NCBI RefSeq assembly: GCF_029323795.1
Contig: NZ_CP119758.1
Coordinates: 4,588,001-4,652,000, forward strand
Source of the DNA: Zobellia alginiliquefaciens
GTDB taxonomy: Bacteria > Bacteroidota > Bacteroidia > Flavobacteriales > Flavobacteriaceae
DNA length: 64,000 nt
Direction of reading: 5' to 3'
In this document: piece after piece, positions 8,065 through 18,952 of the stretch
Layout: every line of letters begins with the position of its first letter
How positions within the stretch are numbered: the stretch's first letter is position 1
The notes under the pieces: generated by a model
Databases searched by the model: none
Seen by the model: only the letters and a program-made list of their open reading frames with translations
Told to the model about the DNA's origin: nothing
Program-made: the position numbers and the translations under genes

Positions 8065-11000
8065 CTACTGTGAGCAATTACCAGAATAAATATCACCAGT
8101 AGTGGGGTTATATGCATTTTGCTCAATCAAAACCTCAGTATATGTTCCATTCTTAATTAAGTTTGTTATACTACAAAAATCAGTTAATGAATAGTTTCCG
8201 CCATATATCAAGTTAAAATCTTCATCATACGATGCACCAATTGTAATTTTGTCACCTACGGAGATAAGTTTTTCTAAACCATTTAATGAGGTAATTCCGT
8301 TTTCATGCAGTGATAAAGCAGCGCCAATTGTAGTGATATTTTCCAAATCCATAATAGAGTTAAGCCGTGAATTGTTCCAAATAGCCACATTGTATAGGAC
8401 CGAGGTAGTATTATTCAAACCCTTTACAGAGGTAAGTTGACTGTTTTTGGAAATACTTAAGTGACCTTGAATCTCAGTTATATTTTCTAACCCTTCAAGA
8501 GAGATGAGTTTTGCATTATTTCTAATTTCTAAATCACCTTTTATGGCGGTAACATTGTCTAGACCACTAAATGTAGTAAGTTCAGGATTAGCCCCTATTT
8601 GCAGACCAACGGTATTATAGGCACTACCTGATAAAACAAGGCCATGACCAATAGAAGTAAGATTATCTAACCCGCTTAACGAGGTAAGATTTCTATTTTG
8701 AGTAATGACTAGGGCAAGTTCAATTGATGTAATATTATCTAGACCTGCAAGCGTAGTAATATTATTATAAGAAACCCTCAACTCGCCGTGGATTTCAGTT
8801 ATATTTTCTAGTCCTGTCAACGAAGTTAGTGCATCGTTATTGGTGATAGTTACGTAATGTCCTCCAATAGATGTAACATTATCCAATCCAGTAAGCACGT
8901 TAAGGTTGTTGTTGTTTGAAATGGTTAAACGGTTCCCAATGAAAGAAAGGTTTTGCAAACCTTGTAAATTGGTTATGGCGGTTTTGGAAATTGTCAAAGA
9001 CCCTCCAATTTTCGTCAAATAATCTAAGCTTGCAAGTGTAGTAATGGTTGGCGTAGCACTATCCTCTATAATTACATCACCCGTAACTTCCGTATAACCA
9101 ATGGTTCCAAAATTTTCTACTTCAGCTTGGGTAGTCAGCGTAATAGAGCCTTCATAAATCCCGCCACTTTGAGCCTGTTCCTCACAATCGCCATTATAAA
9201 GGTCATTATAGGTTGGGTTGTATTGGTTATCTGAAATTCTAACTTCACCGTGGGTGCCATTGGTAATTAAATTGTTTAAAGCACAAAAATTAGATAAACT
9301 TGAGTTAGGACGAAAACTAGTACCAATAAATAGTATGTCACCAATTGAATTTAGATTTTCTAAACCTGTTAGTGTCGGAAGTAACGGGTTGCCATGAATT
9401 CTAAAATTTCTTCCAACGGAATTAAGGCTTTCTAATCCGACAATTGTCGATAGCTTATCATTACTTTGAATAGTTAAATCAAGCCCAACTGATGTTATAT
9501 TCTGTAAACCTTGGAGGTTAGTTAAATTCTGATGGTTAGTGACATATAAGTTTTTATCAATAGTGGTCAAATTTTCTAACCCCGTTAACGCGGTAAGGTT
9601 CTGATTACTATTAATTACAATACTACCGGCAGAAGTTAGGCTTTCTAAACCAGTTAATGTGGTTAGATTTGTGTTAATGTCAATCCATAAAAGACCACCC
9701 ACGGAAGTTAAATTTTCAAGAGCCCTTAGAGTAGTAAGATTTGAGTTTTGAAGTATGGAAAAATCACCACCCACGGTTTCTAGTTTTTCTAAACCTATTA
9801 AGTTCTGAACTCCAGTTTTTAAATACAAGTTTCCTCCAATAGTTGTTAAGGTTGCTAAACTTTCTAAAGAAAAAATGTGTTCTTTTCCATCCAGTTTAAT
9901 ATCTCCGGTAATCTCAATATATCCAAAAGCTCCAAAAGCATTTACTTCTTCTTGGGTAGTTAAAGTTATAGACCCCTCAAAAACAGTGCTTGCTTCACCA
10001 GGACACGTTTGTAATTGTCCTAAATTGGTAATACCATTTTCAATAATAGTTAGGGTGATTTCATCAGAAACTTCATTGGTATCCAAGTCTATTACAACCA
10101 TGTTATAGTCCCTTTCTTTACAATACACAAGCTGTTGTTCAATTTCACCATTATGTATGGGGAGAATTTTGGAATCATTGCTGTTATTGGTGGAATACAA
10201 AAGAGCATATCCATTCGTTAAAGGTGCATTACTACAATTAGTTACAGTACTGCTCAAAGTAGTAATAGCGGAGTCCGCCAACTCGGTAACATTAATGGAA
10301 ATAGATGGGCTATCCTCTGAAAAAGGTCCAAATTCAAGAGAAGCTTCGGTTTTTTCAGTATCACAATCTCCTAAAAGGGTAATGGTAAGTTTTTCATTCT
10401 TCGGAAATAAACCACAGTTTAAACCCTGCTCGTCTGTAGTACCGGTATATATAAGCTGGTCATCTGATGATGTTGTAATCTTAAAACGGGTGTTGGGTAA
10501 AACAACGTCTTTTTTCAATTCAAAACATGCCCTAACAGAGCTGATAGGTAAATCACAGTTCCACCAAGTAAAATGTGTTACTTCTGCAACATACATCCCA
10601 TCCATAATTGTGGCAACTCCCTGTTCTTTCCAATATCCGACCGTTTCATCAAAATACCAAAGAGGTATGGTTGAAGGCGCATTTGGCGTTGATGTAGAAA
10701 CAGGAAAATGTAATTCCGCAGGAGTATCTTCTGATATATTTAAAAGTTCTCCAGTAGGAGCGTATAAGTCAATGGCTAACATACCATAAGTTTCCATAAC
10801 GGAGGGCTCATTGTTTTCTCTTTTACCAAACAGAGAACCTGGCATTTGAGAAAATGTAGTCGTTTGGTTGGGTTCCAAATAGTGCATGGAAACCTGAACT
10901 TTTCCTGAATATTCAGAGCCAGAAGCATCAATAAAACTACCGCCAAAATTTATCTTGGCTCCATTTGGTAAACTCACTTCTGATGTTTCCCCGGTATTTA

Positions 11001-11448
11001 TCGTCTCAATGCTATTCCTTTTAAGGAGGGTTATGTTTACAATATTACTACCATGGGAAGAAGGAACTATAGTCCTAGAACCTAAAATATAGGTTTCTTT
11101 TTCAGCTTTAATAAATGCGAATTTCTCATGTACAGCAACCTCATTTAAGCTAAAAACACCATAAACATCCGTTAAAGTAGTTTGAGTTCCTATTGTAATT
11201 TTGACATTTTCTAAGGGTGTTCCGGCAATATCAGTGATTTTACCCATAAAATTACCGCTTAGTTCGTTTCCGAAATTTTTTGCTGCAAATTCTAGGTCGG
11301 TACTCGCTATGATATCCGCATTTGTGGTATCAACAACGATAGTATCATTTTTAATTGGGTCTATAGAGACCTTTTCTAATTCATGGTCGTCATTAGTACA
11401 AGAAATGAGAACTGCAAATAAGGCAACTAGGGTAAGTAGGTATTTCAT
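8065..11448 (-). CDS. Giant surface lipoprotein with carboxypeptidase-regulatory domain and two L-domain (LRR-like) blocks
   Basis: The 1127-residue protein starts with a lipoprotein signal (lipobox LISC, Cys17, followed by acidic residues). Residues about 64-145 look like a carboxypeptidase regulatory-like beta-sandwich (GKITDIAGTPLENVKI, then TLTDVYGVFSLNEVA). The middle (150-480) holds further beta-sandwich-like segments. Residues about 490-755 and 765-1127 are two homologous blocks. Each starts with EGSITLTTQ(E/A)EV and G(Y)xE(I/V)TGD, continues with about 23-residue repeats of the form LTGLENLTSIGG-(hydrophobic)-I-N-N, and ends with a Cys-containing cap (CALNNLI or CSITNLI, then DLYNGDC or DIYSGNC). 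The repeats resemble receptor L-domains. A role in adhesion or ligand capture on the outer membrane is inferred. Confidence 0.88.
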   Translation of the reverse strand: MKYLLTLVALFAVLISCTNDDHELEKVSIDPIKNDTIVVDTTNADIIASTDLEFAAKNFGNELSGNFMGKITDIAGTPLENVKITIGTQTTLTDVYGVFSLNEVAVHEKFAFIKAEKETYILGSRTIVPSSHGSNIVNITLLKRNSIETINTGETSEVSLPNGAKINFGGSFIDASGSEYSGKVQVSMHYLEPNQTTTFSQMPGSLFGKRENNEPSVMETYGMLAIDLYAPTGELLNISEDTPAELHFPVSTSTPNAPSTIPLWYFDETVGYWKEQGVATIMDGMYVAEVTHFTWWNCDLPISSVRACFELKKDVVLPNTRFKITTSSDDQLIYTGTTDEQGLNCGLFPKNEKLTITLLGDCDTEKTEASLEFGPFSEDSPSISINVTELADSAITTLSSTVTNCSNAPLTNGYALLYSTNNSNDSKILPIHNGEIEQQLVYCKERDYNMVVIDLDTNEVSDEITLTIIENGITNLGQLQTCPGEASTVFEGSITLTTQEEVNAFGAFGYIEITGDIKLDGKEHIFSLESLATLTTIGGNLYLKTGVQNLIGLEKLETVGGDFSILQNSNLTTLRALENLTSVGGLLWIDINTNLTTLTGLESLTSAGSIVINSNQNLTALTGLENLTTIDKNLYVTNHQNLTNLQGLQNITSVGLDLTIQSNDKLSTIVGLESLNSVGRNFRIHGNPLLPTLTGLENLNSIGDILFIGTSFRPNSSLSNFCALNNLITNGTHGEVRISDNQYNPTYNDLYNGDCEEQAQSGGIYEGSITLTTQAEVENFGTIGYTEVTGDVIIEDSATPTITTLASLDYLTKIGGSLTISKTAITNLQGLQNLSFIGNRLTISNNNNLNVLTGLDNVTSIGGHYVTITNNDALTSLTGLENITEIHGELRVSYNNITTLAGLDNITSIELALVITQNRNLTSLSGLDNLTSIGHGLVLSGSAYNTVGLQIGANPELTTFSGLDNVTAIKGDLEIRNNAKLISLEGLENITEIQGHLSISKNSQLTSVKGLNNTTSVLYNVAIWNNSRLNSIMDLENITTIGAALSLHENGITSLNGLEKLISVGDKITIGASYDEDFNLIYGGNYSLTDFCSITNLIKNGTYTEVLIEQNAYNPTTGDIYSGNCSQ

Positions 11449-11683
11449 GGGGAAGGTGGTTCAGTTAAAATTAGTTGGTTGGATGTTATTTTTTTGGTAA
11501 CCAAATGGCTTGTATTTAACTTAAAAAATGTTAAGATATTGCGGTAAGTACTTCGTTTACATGAGTATTGGATAGAGTATTTGCATAAAATAGATTGATT
11601 CAGGTAAGCAATGAATAGGTTTGGTATTGGCGTTAGAAGTCAAACTGATTGCAGTATCCGTCATAAATGTGCAATTAGCGACT

Positions 11684-11707
11684 AATACAAATGAATTCAT
11701 TTGTATT
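11684..11707. promoter_or_regulatory. 24-bp perfect palindrome (operator candidate, site A)
   Basis: AATACAAATG-AATT-CATTTGTATT is a perfect palindrome 104 bp upstream of the DUF6642-like gene. Its half-sites match those of the inverted repeat at 50616-50639 in 9 of 10 positions with the same 4-bp centre spacing, which points to one dimeric regulator. Confidence 0.55.
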
Positions 11708-11810
11708 TGAAACAATGGCACGCGGTATAGAAAATAATTTAAAAACGCTCAAAATAATAGTCCAGTTACTTTAATTTTGTATTTCATTCATCATCTTTAA
11801 ACTCAAAGAC

Positions 11811-12410
11811 TTGTTAGAAAAAAGAAATCAGTTACCCCAAGAACAATTAACAGATGAAGACTACTTCATCTACTGTTTAGAAGGGGTGGACGAGATAGCG
11901 ACAGACAAGGTTACCCAAGCGCAAATAGATTTGGAGCAATTGGCCATGAATTATGGTATTGCCAGTATTTATAAAACATGCGACACCATTGAAGGGTTAG
12001 AAGACAGCTTAAATGCATTAGTGCTCGATGATCATAATTTTAAGGATTATGAAATCATCTACCTTGTTATGGCAGGGGAGCCCAATAGCATTTGCTTAAA
12101 TGATTACTACTACAGTTTACAGGAAATCGCGGAAATTTTTGAAGGAAAATTAAAAGGAAAGATTTTACATTTTTCAAACGCGAAAATTTTGAATTTAGAT
12201 GAGGAAGAAGCACAATATTTCTTGGATATTACCAATGCAAAAGCGGTTTCTGGCTACGGAAACGAATTTAAAGGCGTAAGTAGCTCAAATCTGGACAAGG
12301 CGTTCTTTAATCTATTTAAAGAAGACGATGATATGCTGGAAGTAGTAGAAGAGTTGCACCAAAGACATTATAATGCCTGTAAAGTACTGGATTTTAGGAT
12401 GTATTATTGA
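11811..12410 (+). CDS. Conserved protein, probably DUF6642 family
   Basis: A 199-residue acidic soluble protein. FIYCLEGVDEI, GIASIYKTCDTIEGLEDSL, DYEIIYLVMAGE, YYSLQEIAEIFEGK and AVSGYGNEF resemble what I remember of DUF6642, a Bacteroidetes family without known function. No ATG is available in frame at the N-terminus; the reading frame opens at a stop at 11772, so the start must be TTG at 11811 or an ATT/ATC just upstream. It has no signal peptide. The palindrome at 11684 is a candidate control site. Confidence 0.65.
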   Translation: MLEKRNQLPQEQLTDEDYFIYCLEGVDEIATDKVTQAQIDLEQLAMNYGIASIYKTCDTIEGLEDSLNALVLDDHNFKDYEIIYLVMAGEPNSICLNDYYYSLQEIAEIFEGKLKGKILHFSNAKILNLDEEEAQYFLDITNAKAVSGYGNEFKGVSSSNLDKAFFNLFKEDDDMLEVVEELHQRHYNACKVLDFRMYY

Positions 12411-12420
12411 GGTTGAATGC

Positions 12421-12612
12421 TTACAAAACCAATTCTGCGCCTTTGCCATATTCATAATCCTCGAAGTCGCCGTCGTTCATTTTTTGGATCAGTTGCTTAC
12501 AGTCGTCCAAATGTTTCTTGATTTTTTTCTTATAACTTATCGAATGTACATCGCCCTCAATAAGCCGATATACTTGTTCGATAAAATTAGAACCAGGCTT
12601 TTTGATATAATA
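12421..12612 (-). pseudogene. Remnant of an unidentified gene (C-terminal fragment)
   Basis: The reverse strand is open for 63 codons between a TAA at 12613-12615 and a stop at 12421-12423, with protein-like composition (GSNFIEQVYRLIEGDVHSI, then KKHLDDCKQLIQKMNDGD, ending YEYGKGAELVL). There is no usable start before the late internal Met, and a different frame upstream carries a short ATG-initiated segment (MILSLILYQKAWF) that runs into it. This looks like the tail of a frameshifted or truncated gene. I do not recognise the family. Confidence 0.5.
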
Positions 12613-12789
12613 TTAGTGATAGAATCATGGCTACTATACCCCTCTCACAACTCTTCTAGTATTTAAACTACCACTTAGATTGCCGCTCTGCGATTAAATG
12701 GTTTAAAATAAACTTTTAACATTTTCGTTTTCATAGAATAAGCCAATTAACCTACCTGACACATACCAAATTTTAATACCCCGAATCTT

Positions 12790-15700
12790 ATGAAGAACCT
12801 GCTGTTTTCGCTTCTATTTTTTTTCATATCATTCAGCTTGTCTGCACAAATAGGATTTCAAGATGGTCTTTTGTTTAATAAGGAGAGTTTTGGCACAAAT
12901 TTTCACAGTGCTTTCTTGGAAGATATTGATTCAGATGGAGATTTAGATATTTTAGTTACTTCAAAAAATGACAATTTTAAACCAGTTGTGTGGTTTGAAA
13001 ATATTGATGGAAATGGCACATTCGGCGCTTCAAAAGAAATAGTTCAATTTACTAGTGGATATCCATTATTATTTGAAGATTTAGATTTAGATGGGGATAA
13101 AGACTTGATAGCTCCCTTTGTCAACGGATCTACTATTTTCTGGTACGAAAACATAACTGGTTCTGATAGTTTTTCTGAACAAAACACTATATTTCAAAAG
13201 CCCTCTTCCCGATATTATAAGATCGCAGTTGGTGATATAGATGGTGATTTGAATATTGATGTGTTGGCTGCTAGCGGTCAGAATAGTGGTAATACGTCAA
13301 TAGAAATTACTTGGTTAAAAAGCACGGATGGTTTTGATTCGCCAGACAATATTTCAGAAATTATCATAGATGATAGTATGATTTCCAATTCAAACATACT
13401 GTTGGAAGATTTTGATGGTGATGGCGACTTAGATGTGATGGCTATTGTTGAAGTTTCAGATAGTCCTAGCTCCCTAAACTATGAAAGGCTTTTATGGTAT
13501 GAAAACTTAGATGGCCAGGGAAACTTTAATGATGGCAATGTTGTCATATCCGATATTGGTGCCTATTACGGTGTTAATTCAAGATTATATAACCTAACAG
13601 CTCCAGACATTGATAATGATGGTGATTTGGACATTCTTTTTAAAACTGGCAGAAATATAGGTTGGCTTAAAAACGATGGTATCGGAAATTTTAGTTCAAT
13701 AAATATTGAGGCTTCGGAGAATGAAGCCGTTTCAGAATTTAAAAACACGGTTGCTATTGATATAGATGGTGATGGCGATTTAGATATTTATGGAAGTACC
13801 AAAAAGTATGATTTTCAAAATGGAGAAACCACCTATGATTACGGATATGCATGGTTTGAAAATCTTGATGGCTTGGGCAATTTTGGGCTTATGCAAAATC
13901 ATTTCATTGAATCCTTTACAGATGAAACCTGGGGAAACAATATTAGGTTCCAGCATCCAAAAGCTGTTGCTTTTGGGGATGTAAACGGAGATGGTCTTAA
14001 TGACATGCTTACGGTGCATGCAAACAGCGGTTTTTATCGAGATGATACTTCCATAGTACTTCACAAAAATTTAGGCCCGCAGAAAAACGAAATAGAGGGT
14101 AGGGTGCAACTAGACTTTGATGAAAACGGATGTAGTCCATCGGATACACCTATTGAACAGTATAAAGTTATCGCCACCAATGGTGTTCATAGTTACGTGA
14201 CATATACTTTGAGCAATGGTTATTATCAACTCTTTGTAGAGGAAGGAAATTATGAAGTTTCGGTTGAACCCTACTACAATGGTTGGTTTTCTCCTAATCC
14301 GACAAGTCGAACGGTTAATTTCACAGGTATAGGAAATACGGAGAATATTGGCTTTTGCTTTACAAAAACCCAAACCATAAATGATTTAAATGTCAATATC
14401 GTGCCGCTAAACGAACCAAGACCTGGTTTTGATGTTTCTTACGAACTGATTTATGCAAACGCCGGAACAACAATTCTAGACGGATCTGTAGACTTTGAAT
14501 TTGATGATCGACTACAATTTTTGGGAGCGGATACAACCATTGAAACCCAAACGCAAAACACTCTAACTATTCTATACAATCAACTACGTCCATTGGAGTC
14601 TAGAAAAGTCGTTTTGGATTTTAACATACCTACAATTCCTGAGGTCAACCTATTCGATGTTTTGACATTCAAAGCCAGTATTGATCCTAAAAATGGTGAT
14701 GCCACATGGGTAAATAATGATTTTACACTTCGTGAAATTGTTATTGGCTCCTACGATCCTAATGATATTAGAATCATAGAAGGTGATTCCATTTTTATGA
14801 AAGATTCTGATGAATACTTAAACTATCTCATTCGATTTCAAAACACCGGTACGGCTTCTGCAATAAATGTTAAGGTAAATCATGAACTTGATGCAAATTT
14901 GGATTGGGAAACATTTACGCCCATATCCTCAAGCCATGAAAATACTACCACCATAACAAATGGCAAGGATGTTGAATTTTTCTTTAAAAATATTTTTCTA
15001 CCCGATAGTTTGTCCAACGAACCTGAAAGTCATGGTTACATTTCCTTCAAAATAAAACCAAAAAACAATGTATCAGTGGGCGATAAGGTTGAAAGTCTAG
15101 CCAACATTCATTTTGATTTTAACCCACCCATAATTACAAACATTGCAATTACAGAATTTATTGAAGATCCACTACCCTTGGGTTCCATGATAGTAGAATA
15201 TCAACCTATTTCTTGCCCATATCAAAGTGATGGTATTATCCAAGTTCAGGCAACAGGTGGGAAAGAACCATACCTCTATCAATTGTTGGATGCTTATGGA
15301 AACCCAACAACCACTCAGGCCAGCAATTTATTTGAAAACATAAAAGCTGGATTTTACACCACCAAAGTAATTGATGATTATGGTGATGAACACATCGCTT
15401 ACATAAATATTGAAAATCCTGAAATTTTTGAAGTAACAACAAGTGTAACGGGTGTTAGCTGCAATGGTGCCGCTGATGGTATTGTTGAAATAACGGCAAC
15501 AGGGGACGATGGACCTTATAGTTATGGTCTCAGTGGTCAAGGTTTTCAATCATCTAATATAATTGATGGGCTTTCAGAAGGAAATCATGTTATTGCAGTG
15601 TTGAACGGTAATGGCTGCACTGTTTATCGGCAGGTAACCGTTGGTGAAAAAGAAAACCTGACGGATTTAGATGGCGATGGAATAGACGATGCCTGTGATG

Positions 15701-17160
15701 AGGATATTGACGGTGATGATATTTTAAATGAGAATGATAATTGTCCAACTACGTCAAATCCTTTACAAGAAGATTCAAATGGCGATGGCGTTGGTGATGC
15801 CTGCGATAGTGTGGAAGAACTAGGCGCCAATTCAACATTAATCTCTCCAGTTTCCTGTAACGGTTCTAATGATGCCGTTATCCAAACCGATGCAGGTGGT
15901 GGTAAATCGCCATATTTATATGAATTGTTGGATGATAGTTCAAACGTCCTCATTCCAGCTCAATCTAGCAACATTTTTGAAAATCTTGCTCCGGGTAATT
16001 ATATGGTTAAAGTAATTGATGATACTCCACATGAAAGTTTCTCAAATACCCTTACAATAATCGAGCCTGGGGAACTGCAAGTTACATCTATTAAAACTAA
16101 TGTAAGCTGCAAAGGGGCAAACAATGGAAGTATTGAGGTAGATGCCAACGGCGGTTCAGCGCCTTATCAATTCAGTTTAGATGGCACAAACTATACAACG
16201 AACAACAATTTTAGCAACCTGATACCTGCAACATATAACGTTTTTGCTAAAGATGCAATGGGTTGCAACCAAACTGTTCCGGTAATCATTTCAGAACCAA
16301 ATAGTCCTGATTTTGATAATGATGGTCTTGGCGATTCTTGCGATGATGACATTGATGGAGACGGTATTTCTAATGAAAACGACCAATGTTCAGAAACTCC
16401 TTTGGGAAGTTCGGTGGATACCTATGGGTGTTTCGTATTCTCTTTGCCAAATGATAATTTTACCATCCAAACTACGGGTGCATCTTGCCCCGACGCCAAT
16501 AACGGAAGTATTAATATTAGCGCAATTTTGCCATATAACTATAATGTAATCCTAACGGGAAATTCGATTAACGAATCAAAGTCGTTCGGCGATTTCGCGA
16601 ACTTTGAGAATTTAGTTGCAGGAACCTATGATATTTGTATCACAATTACCGAACATTCTGATTTTGAACAATGCTTTTCTGTTGAGATTACCGAACCTGA
16701 ATTGTTGTCCGTAAGTTCCAAAATGGATGATTCTGGTAAGTCGGTTGTTTTACAGTTAAGTGGAGGAATCATTTATGAAGTAAATTTAAATGGCACAATA
16801 TACACCACCGATGATAACCAAATCCACCTGCCAGTATCGGAAATCGAAAATAATTTGACCGTAAGCACGGACAAGGAATGTCAAAGTGTTTATGAAGAAA
16901 TATTTTTTTCCCATCTTGGATTGTCTGTCTATCCCAACCCTGTTGAAAAAGGTGATGTAACTATCATTCTAAAAGATTCTTCAATAAAGGATGTCCAATT
17001 GTCCCTATATACATCGAGGGGAAGACAAATCATGGGAAAAACTGTCAAAACCGTGAACGGCATTGTTAAAGTCAACATGGACGGTTTTTCCTCAGGAATG
17101 TATTCCTTAAAAATCGAAACTTCTAACGAGACGTACACTAGAAAAATAATCAAAAAGTAA
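12790..17160 (+). CDS. Secreted VCBS/SprB/thrombospondin-3 repeat protein with T9SS type A sorting domain
   Basis: The 1456-residue protein has a signal peptide (residues 1-19, ending SAQ). Residues about 25-430 are FG-GAP/VCBS repeats with repeated calcium-binding D-x-D-x-D-G-D-L-D. About 432-505 is a CnaB/SdrD-like segment. About 653-783 is a DUF11/DUF7619-like segment ([47 protein letters not shown]). From about 800 there are SprB-type repeats ([26 protein letters not shown]), with thrombospondin-3 calcium repeats at about 958-1010 and 1173-1197. The last 80 residues (YPNPVEKG to YTRKIIKK) are a type A sorting domain, so the protein should cross the outer membrane through the type IX system and be anchored on the surface. 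SprB repeats suggest adhesion or gliding. It stands alone. Confidence 0.92.
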   Translation: MKNLLFSLLFFFISFSLSAQIGFQDGLLFNKESFGTNFHSAFLEDIDSDGDLDILVTSKNDNFKPVVWFENIDGNGTFGASKEIVQFTSGYPLLFEDLDLDGDKDLIAPFVNGSTIFWYENITGSDSFSEQNTIFQKPSSRYYKIAVGDIDGDLNIDVLAASGQNSGNTSIEITWLKSTDGFDSPDNISEIIIDDSMISNSNILLEDFDGDGDLDVMAIVEVSDSPSSLNYERLLWYENLDGQGNFNDGNVVISDIGAYYGVNSRLYNLTAPDIDNDGDLDILFKTGRNIGWLKNDGIGNFSSINIEASENEAVSEFKNTVAIDIDGDGDLDIYGSTKKYDFQNGETTYDYGYAWFENLDGLGNFGLMQNHFIESFTDETWGNNIRFQHPKAVAFGDVNGDGLNDMLTVHANSGFYRDDTSIVLHKNLGPQKNEIEGRVQLDFDENGCSPSDTPIEQYKVIATNGVHSYVTYTLSNGYYQLFVEEGNYEVSVEPYYNGWFSPNPTSRTVNFTGIGNTENIGFCFTKTQTINDLNVNIVPLNEPRPGFDVSYELIYANAGTTILDGSVDFEFDDRLQFLGADTTIETQTQNTLTILYNQLRPLESRKVVLDFNIPTIPEVNLFDVLTFKASIDPKNGDATWVNNDFTLREIVIGSYDPNDIRIIEGDSIFMKDSDEYLNYLIRFQNTGTASAINVKVNHELDANLDWETFTPISSSHENTTTITNGKDVEFFFKNIFLPDSLSNEPESHGYISFKIKPKNNVSVGDKVESLANIHFDFNPPIITNIAITEFIEDPLPLGSMIVEYQPISCPYQSDGIIQVQATGGKEPYLYQLLDAYGNPTTTQASNLFENIKAGFYTTKVIDDYGDEHIAYINIENPEIFEVTTSVTGVSCNGAADGIVEITATGDDGPYSYGLSGQGFQSSNIIDGLSEGNHVIAVLNGNGCTVYRQVTVGEKENLTDLDGDGIDDACDEDIDGDDILNENDNCPTTSNPLQEDSNGDGVGDACDSVEELGANSTLISPVSCNGSNDAVIQTDAGGGKSPYLYELLDDSSNVLIPAQSSNIFENLAPGNYMVKVIDDTPHESFSNTLTIIEPGELQVTSIKTNVSCKGANNGSIEVDANGGSAPYQFSLDGTNYTTNNNFSNLIPATYNVFAKDAMGCNQTVPVIISEPNSPDFDNDGLGDSCDDDIDGDGISNENDQCSETPLGSSVDTYGCFVFSLPNDNFTIQTTGASCPDANNGSINISAILPYNYNVILTGNSINESKSFGDFANFENLVAGTYDICITITEHSDFEQCFSVEITEPELLSVSSKMDDSGKSVVLQLSGGIIYEVNLNGTIYTTDDNQIHLPVSEIENNLTVSTDKECQSVYEEIFFSHLGLSVYPNPVEKGDVTIILKDSSIKDVQLSLYTSRGRQIMGKTVKTVNGIVKVNMDGFSSGMYSLKIETSNETYTRKIIKK

Positions 17161-17518
17161 CCTAAGGGTTTCTTGGTTGTCGAGAGGGTAATCGCTCTAA
17201 GAGAATTTTGGTAAAACAATAGGGGAGAGGAGCATTAAGAATTTTAGGGGGCTGGTCACAATTTTTCTCGACATTTGAACAGGTTCTTTAACAGTAAAGC
17301 AGTCTTTGGTGTTACAATGGATCCTAAAATTTAGCTACCGACCCGTACATTGTTTCCAAAGTTCTCTGTTATTCTTGATTTTTTTTGTTTCTTTTTTTAT
17401 CAAGAAAAAAAGAAAGAACATTTTTACCTACAGTAAATTTTAATCATAATTATAGTCCTATTTGGACAGGAGCACTTTTAATTTAAACCATGATTTGAGC
17501 ATTTTAACAACAACTTAA
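17161..17518. other. Gene-free stretch between the giant T9SS protein and the toxin-antitoxin operon
   Basis: No supported ORF. It contains an A/T homopolymer inverted repeat (TTTCTTTTTTT at 17388-17398 with AAAAAAAGAAA at 17405-17415), which is low in complexity and of doubtful function. Confidence 0.5.
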
Positions 17519-17551
17519 GACAATTGTCGTTATATATTTGACATTTGTCAA
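17519..17551. promoter_or_regulatory. Two operator palindromes and -7 box of the RES-Xre operon
   Basis: GACAATTGTC (17519-17528) and TTGACATTTGTCAA (17538-17551) share the half-site GACAA/TTGTC up to one base, and their centres are 21 bp apart, two helical turns. The -7 box TATATTTG (17533-17540) overlaps the second palindrome. This is the arrangement expected for autorepression by the antitoxin encoded 37 bp downstream. Confidence 0.65.
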
Positions 17552-17587
17552 TATTTTTATGTAAATTGAATAACTGAATCCAAAATT

Positions 17588-18151
17588 ATGACTATAAAGA
17601 GAAAAGATAAAAGCGACGCAACTTCAAAGGTACCTAGTATTTCTGAATGGTTAGACATGGTAAAAAAGTATGATTATTCAGAATCTGAAGCAACAGCAAT
17701 GCTTGTTCAACCTAAAGTAACATTTAAAAATGTCAAAAAAGAAATAGCCTATGTATCTTTTGACTGGAATGATGATTCTCGAGGATACGAGTTGGTTTCC
17801 GTAATACGTGAAGGAATTAATTATAGTACATTTCAAGTTGTTGCCAAGAGAGCCCCTTTAGTTGAAGCTGATTGGGCAGTTATTTTAGATACTACAACAA
17901 GAACGTTAGATAGATATAAAAAGGACAATAAAACATTTTCTCCCACCCAAACTGAAAAAATTATTGAGATTCAGCAATTGATGTTATTCGGAGAACAAGT
18001 TTTTGGAAGTACTACGAATTTTAATGCATGGTTGATTCGAGAAAATATAGGTTTAGGGGGTGTAATTCCCAAAAACTTACTTGATACGTCCGTTGGTTTT
18101 GGTATGGTTAAGGATGCCATTGGCCGAATTGAACACGGTATCTTCGCATGA
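17588..18151 (+). CDS. Xre/MbcA/ParS-type antitoxin of a RES-Xre pair
   Basis: The 187-residue protein ends with the DUF2384 toxin-binding signature: NAWLIRENIGLGGVIPKNLL followed by VGFGMVKDAIGRIEHGIFA, with the diagnostic RIEHG at the C-terminus. The N-terminal half should carry the Xre-like DNA-binding helices (about 95-140, TLDRYKKDNKTFSP). The first 80 residues form an extension of uncertain role. It should neutralise the downstream RES toxin and repress the operon. The stop overlaps the toxin start by 4 bp (ATGA), as is typical for these pairs. Confidence 0.9.
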   Translation: MTIKRKDKSDATSKVPSISEWLDMVKKYDYSESEATAMLVQPKVTFKNVKKEIAYVSFDWNDDSRGYELVSVIREGINYSTFQVVAKRAPLVEADWAVILDTTTRTLDRYKKDNKTFSPTQTEKIIEIQQLMLFGEQVFGSTTNFNAWLIRENIGLGGVIPKNLLDTSVGFGMVKDAIGRIEHGIFA

Positions 18152-18609
18152 TAGTATACCGTATTTCAAAAGGTAAATATAAAGATGATTTATCTGGTAC
18201 AGGGGCAGAACTCTATGGAGGTAGATGGAATAACAAAGGGAACAAAATGTTGTATACCGCCTCATCGAGAGCATTGGCTATGGCAGAAGTTGCAGTTCAT
18301 GTTGATTATGGGATACTACCAACAGACTATTTTCTAATCTCTATTAGTGTTCCAGATACTAAAATTCTTGAAGTTAATCTCAAATTATTAGCAGGTTTTG
18401 ATTGGCGAACGAATCCGCCTTCTCCAATAACTCAGTATATGGGAGATGATTTCTTATTAGGCCTAAAAGGATTAGTGTTAAGAGCACCATCAGTAGTTGT
18501 TCCCGGAGATTCAAATATTCTTATAAATCCTCTACACAAAGATTTTTCCAAGGTTAAAGTAAAAAAAGTAGAACCATTTAAATTTGACCCAAGATTATTT
18601 GGTATTTAA
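18148..18609 (+). CDS. RES-domain toxin (NAD+-degrading)
   Basis: At 153 residues it is a stand-alone RES domain. GGRWNNKG (R26), YTASS (Y36, S39-40) and LAMAEVAVH (E47) are the conserved Arg, Ser and Glu positions that name the family. Known RES toxins deplete NAD+ by phosphorolysis or hydrolysis and are blocked when the antitoxin C-terminus fills the active site. All key residues appear intact, so the pair is probably functional. It is followed by about 700 bp of repeat-rich, gene-poor DNA, consistent with an acquired cassette. Confidence 0.92.
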   Translation: MIVYRISKGKYKDDLSGTGAELYGGRWNNKGNKMLYTASSRALAMAEVAVHVDYGILPTDYFLISISVPDTKILEVNLKLLAGFDWRTNPPSPITQYMGDDFLLGLKGLVLRAPSVVVPGDSNILINPLHKDFSKVKVKKVEPFKFDPRLFGI

Positions 18610-18952
18610 ATTGGTATTCAAATAGTAAAAGATAGAAGTAAATAGTTATTCGAACTATGTCATAATTCTATTTTATATAATATTAGAAACACCAAAAGAA
18701 AAGATTCAAACAAAGGATAGTGGTAGCAAGTGCACAGAAATTTTTATTTCTAAAATTTTGTGGTGTTGCGGCAATCTGCCGAGAATCTCTTGAAAAATTT
18801 ATTGGCAGATAGTTTCTTATAAATCGCATATTCCAAAAAACCTAAAAGGTTTTGCTTTTTTTGGCGCTGGCCAAGCGTTGGATAATTGTGTTTAAAAATA
18901 AATGCCATATAAGGAATTTAAATTTTTAAAAAGCAATCGAGCGCTTGGTAGT

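Noticed and set aside
9875-10789. Long + strand frames inside the L-domain lipoprotein gene
   Set aside because: They are antisense shadows of a well-supported repeat protein.
12373-12666. 97-codon + strand frame overlapping the end of the DUF6642-like gene
   Set aside because: The opposite strand carries the more protein-like remnant, and this frame has skewed, hydrophobic low-quality composition.
17388-17415. T-run/A-run inverted repeat
   Set aside because: Homopolymer-rich DNA pairs by chance; no gene ends close enough for a terminator.
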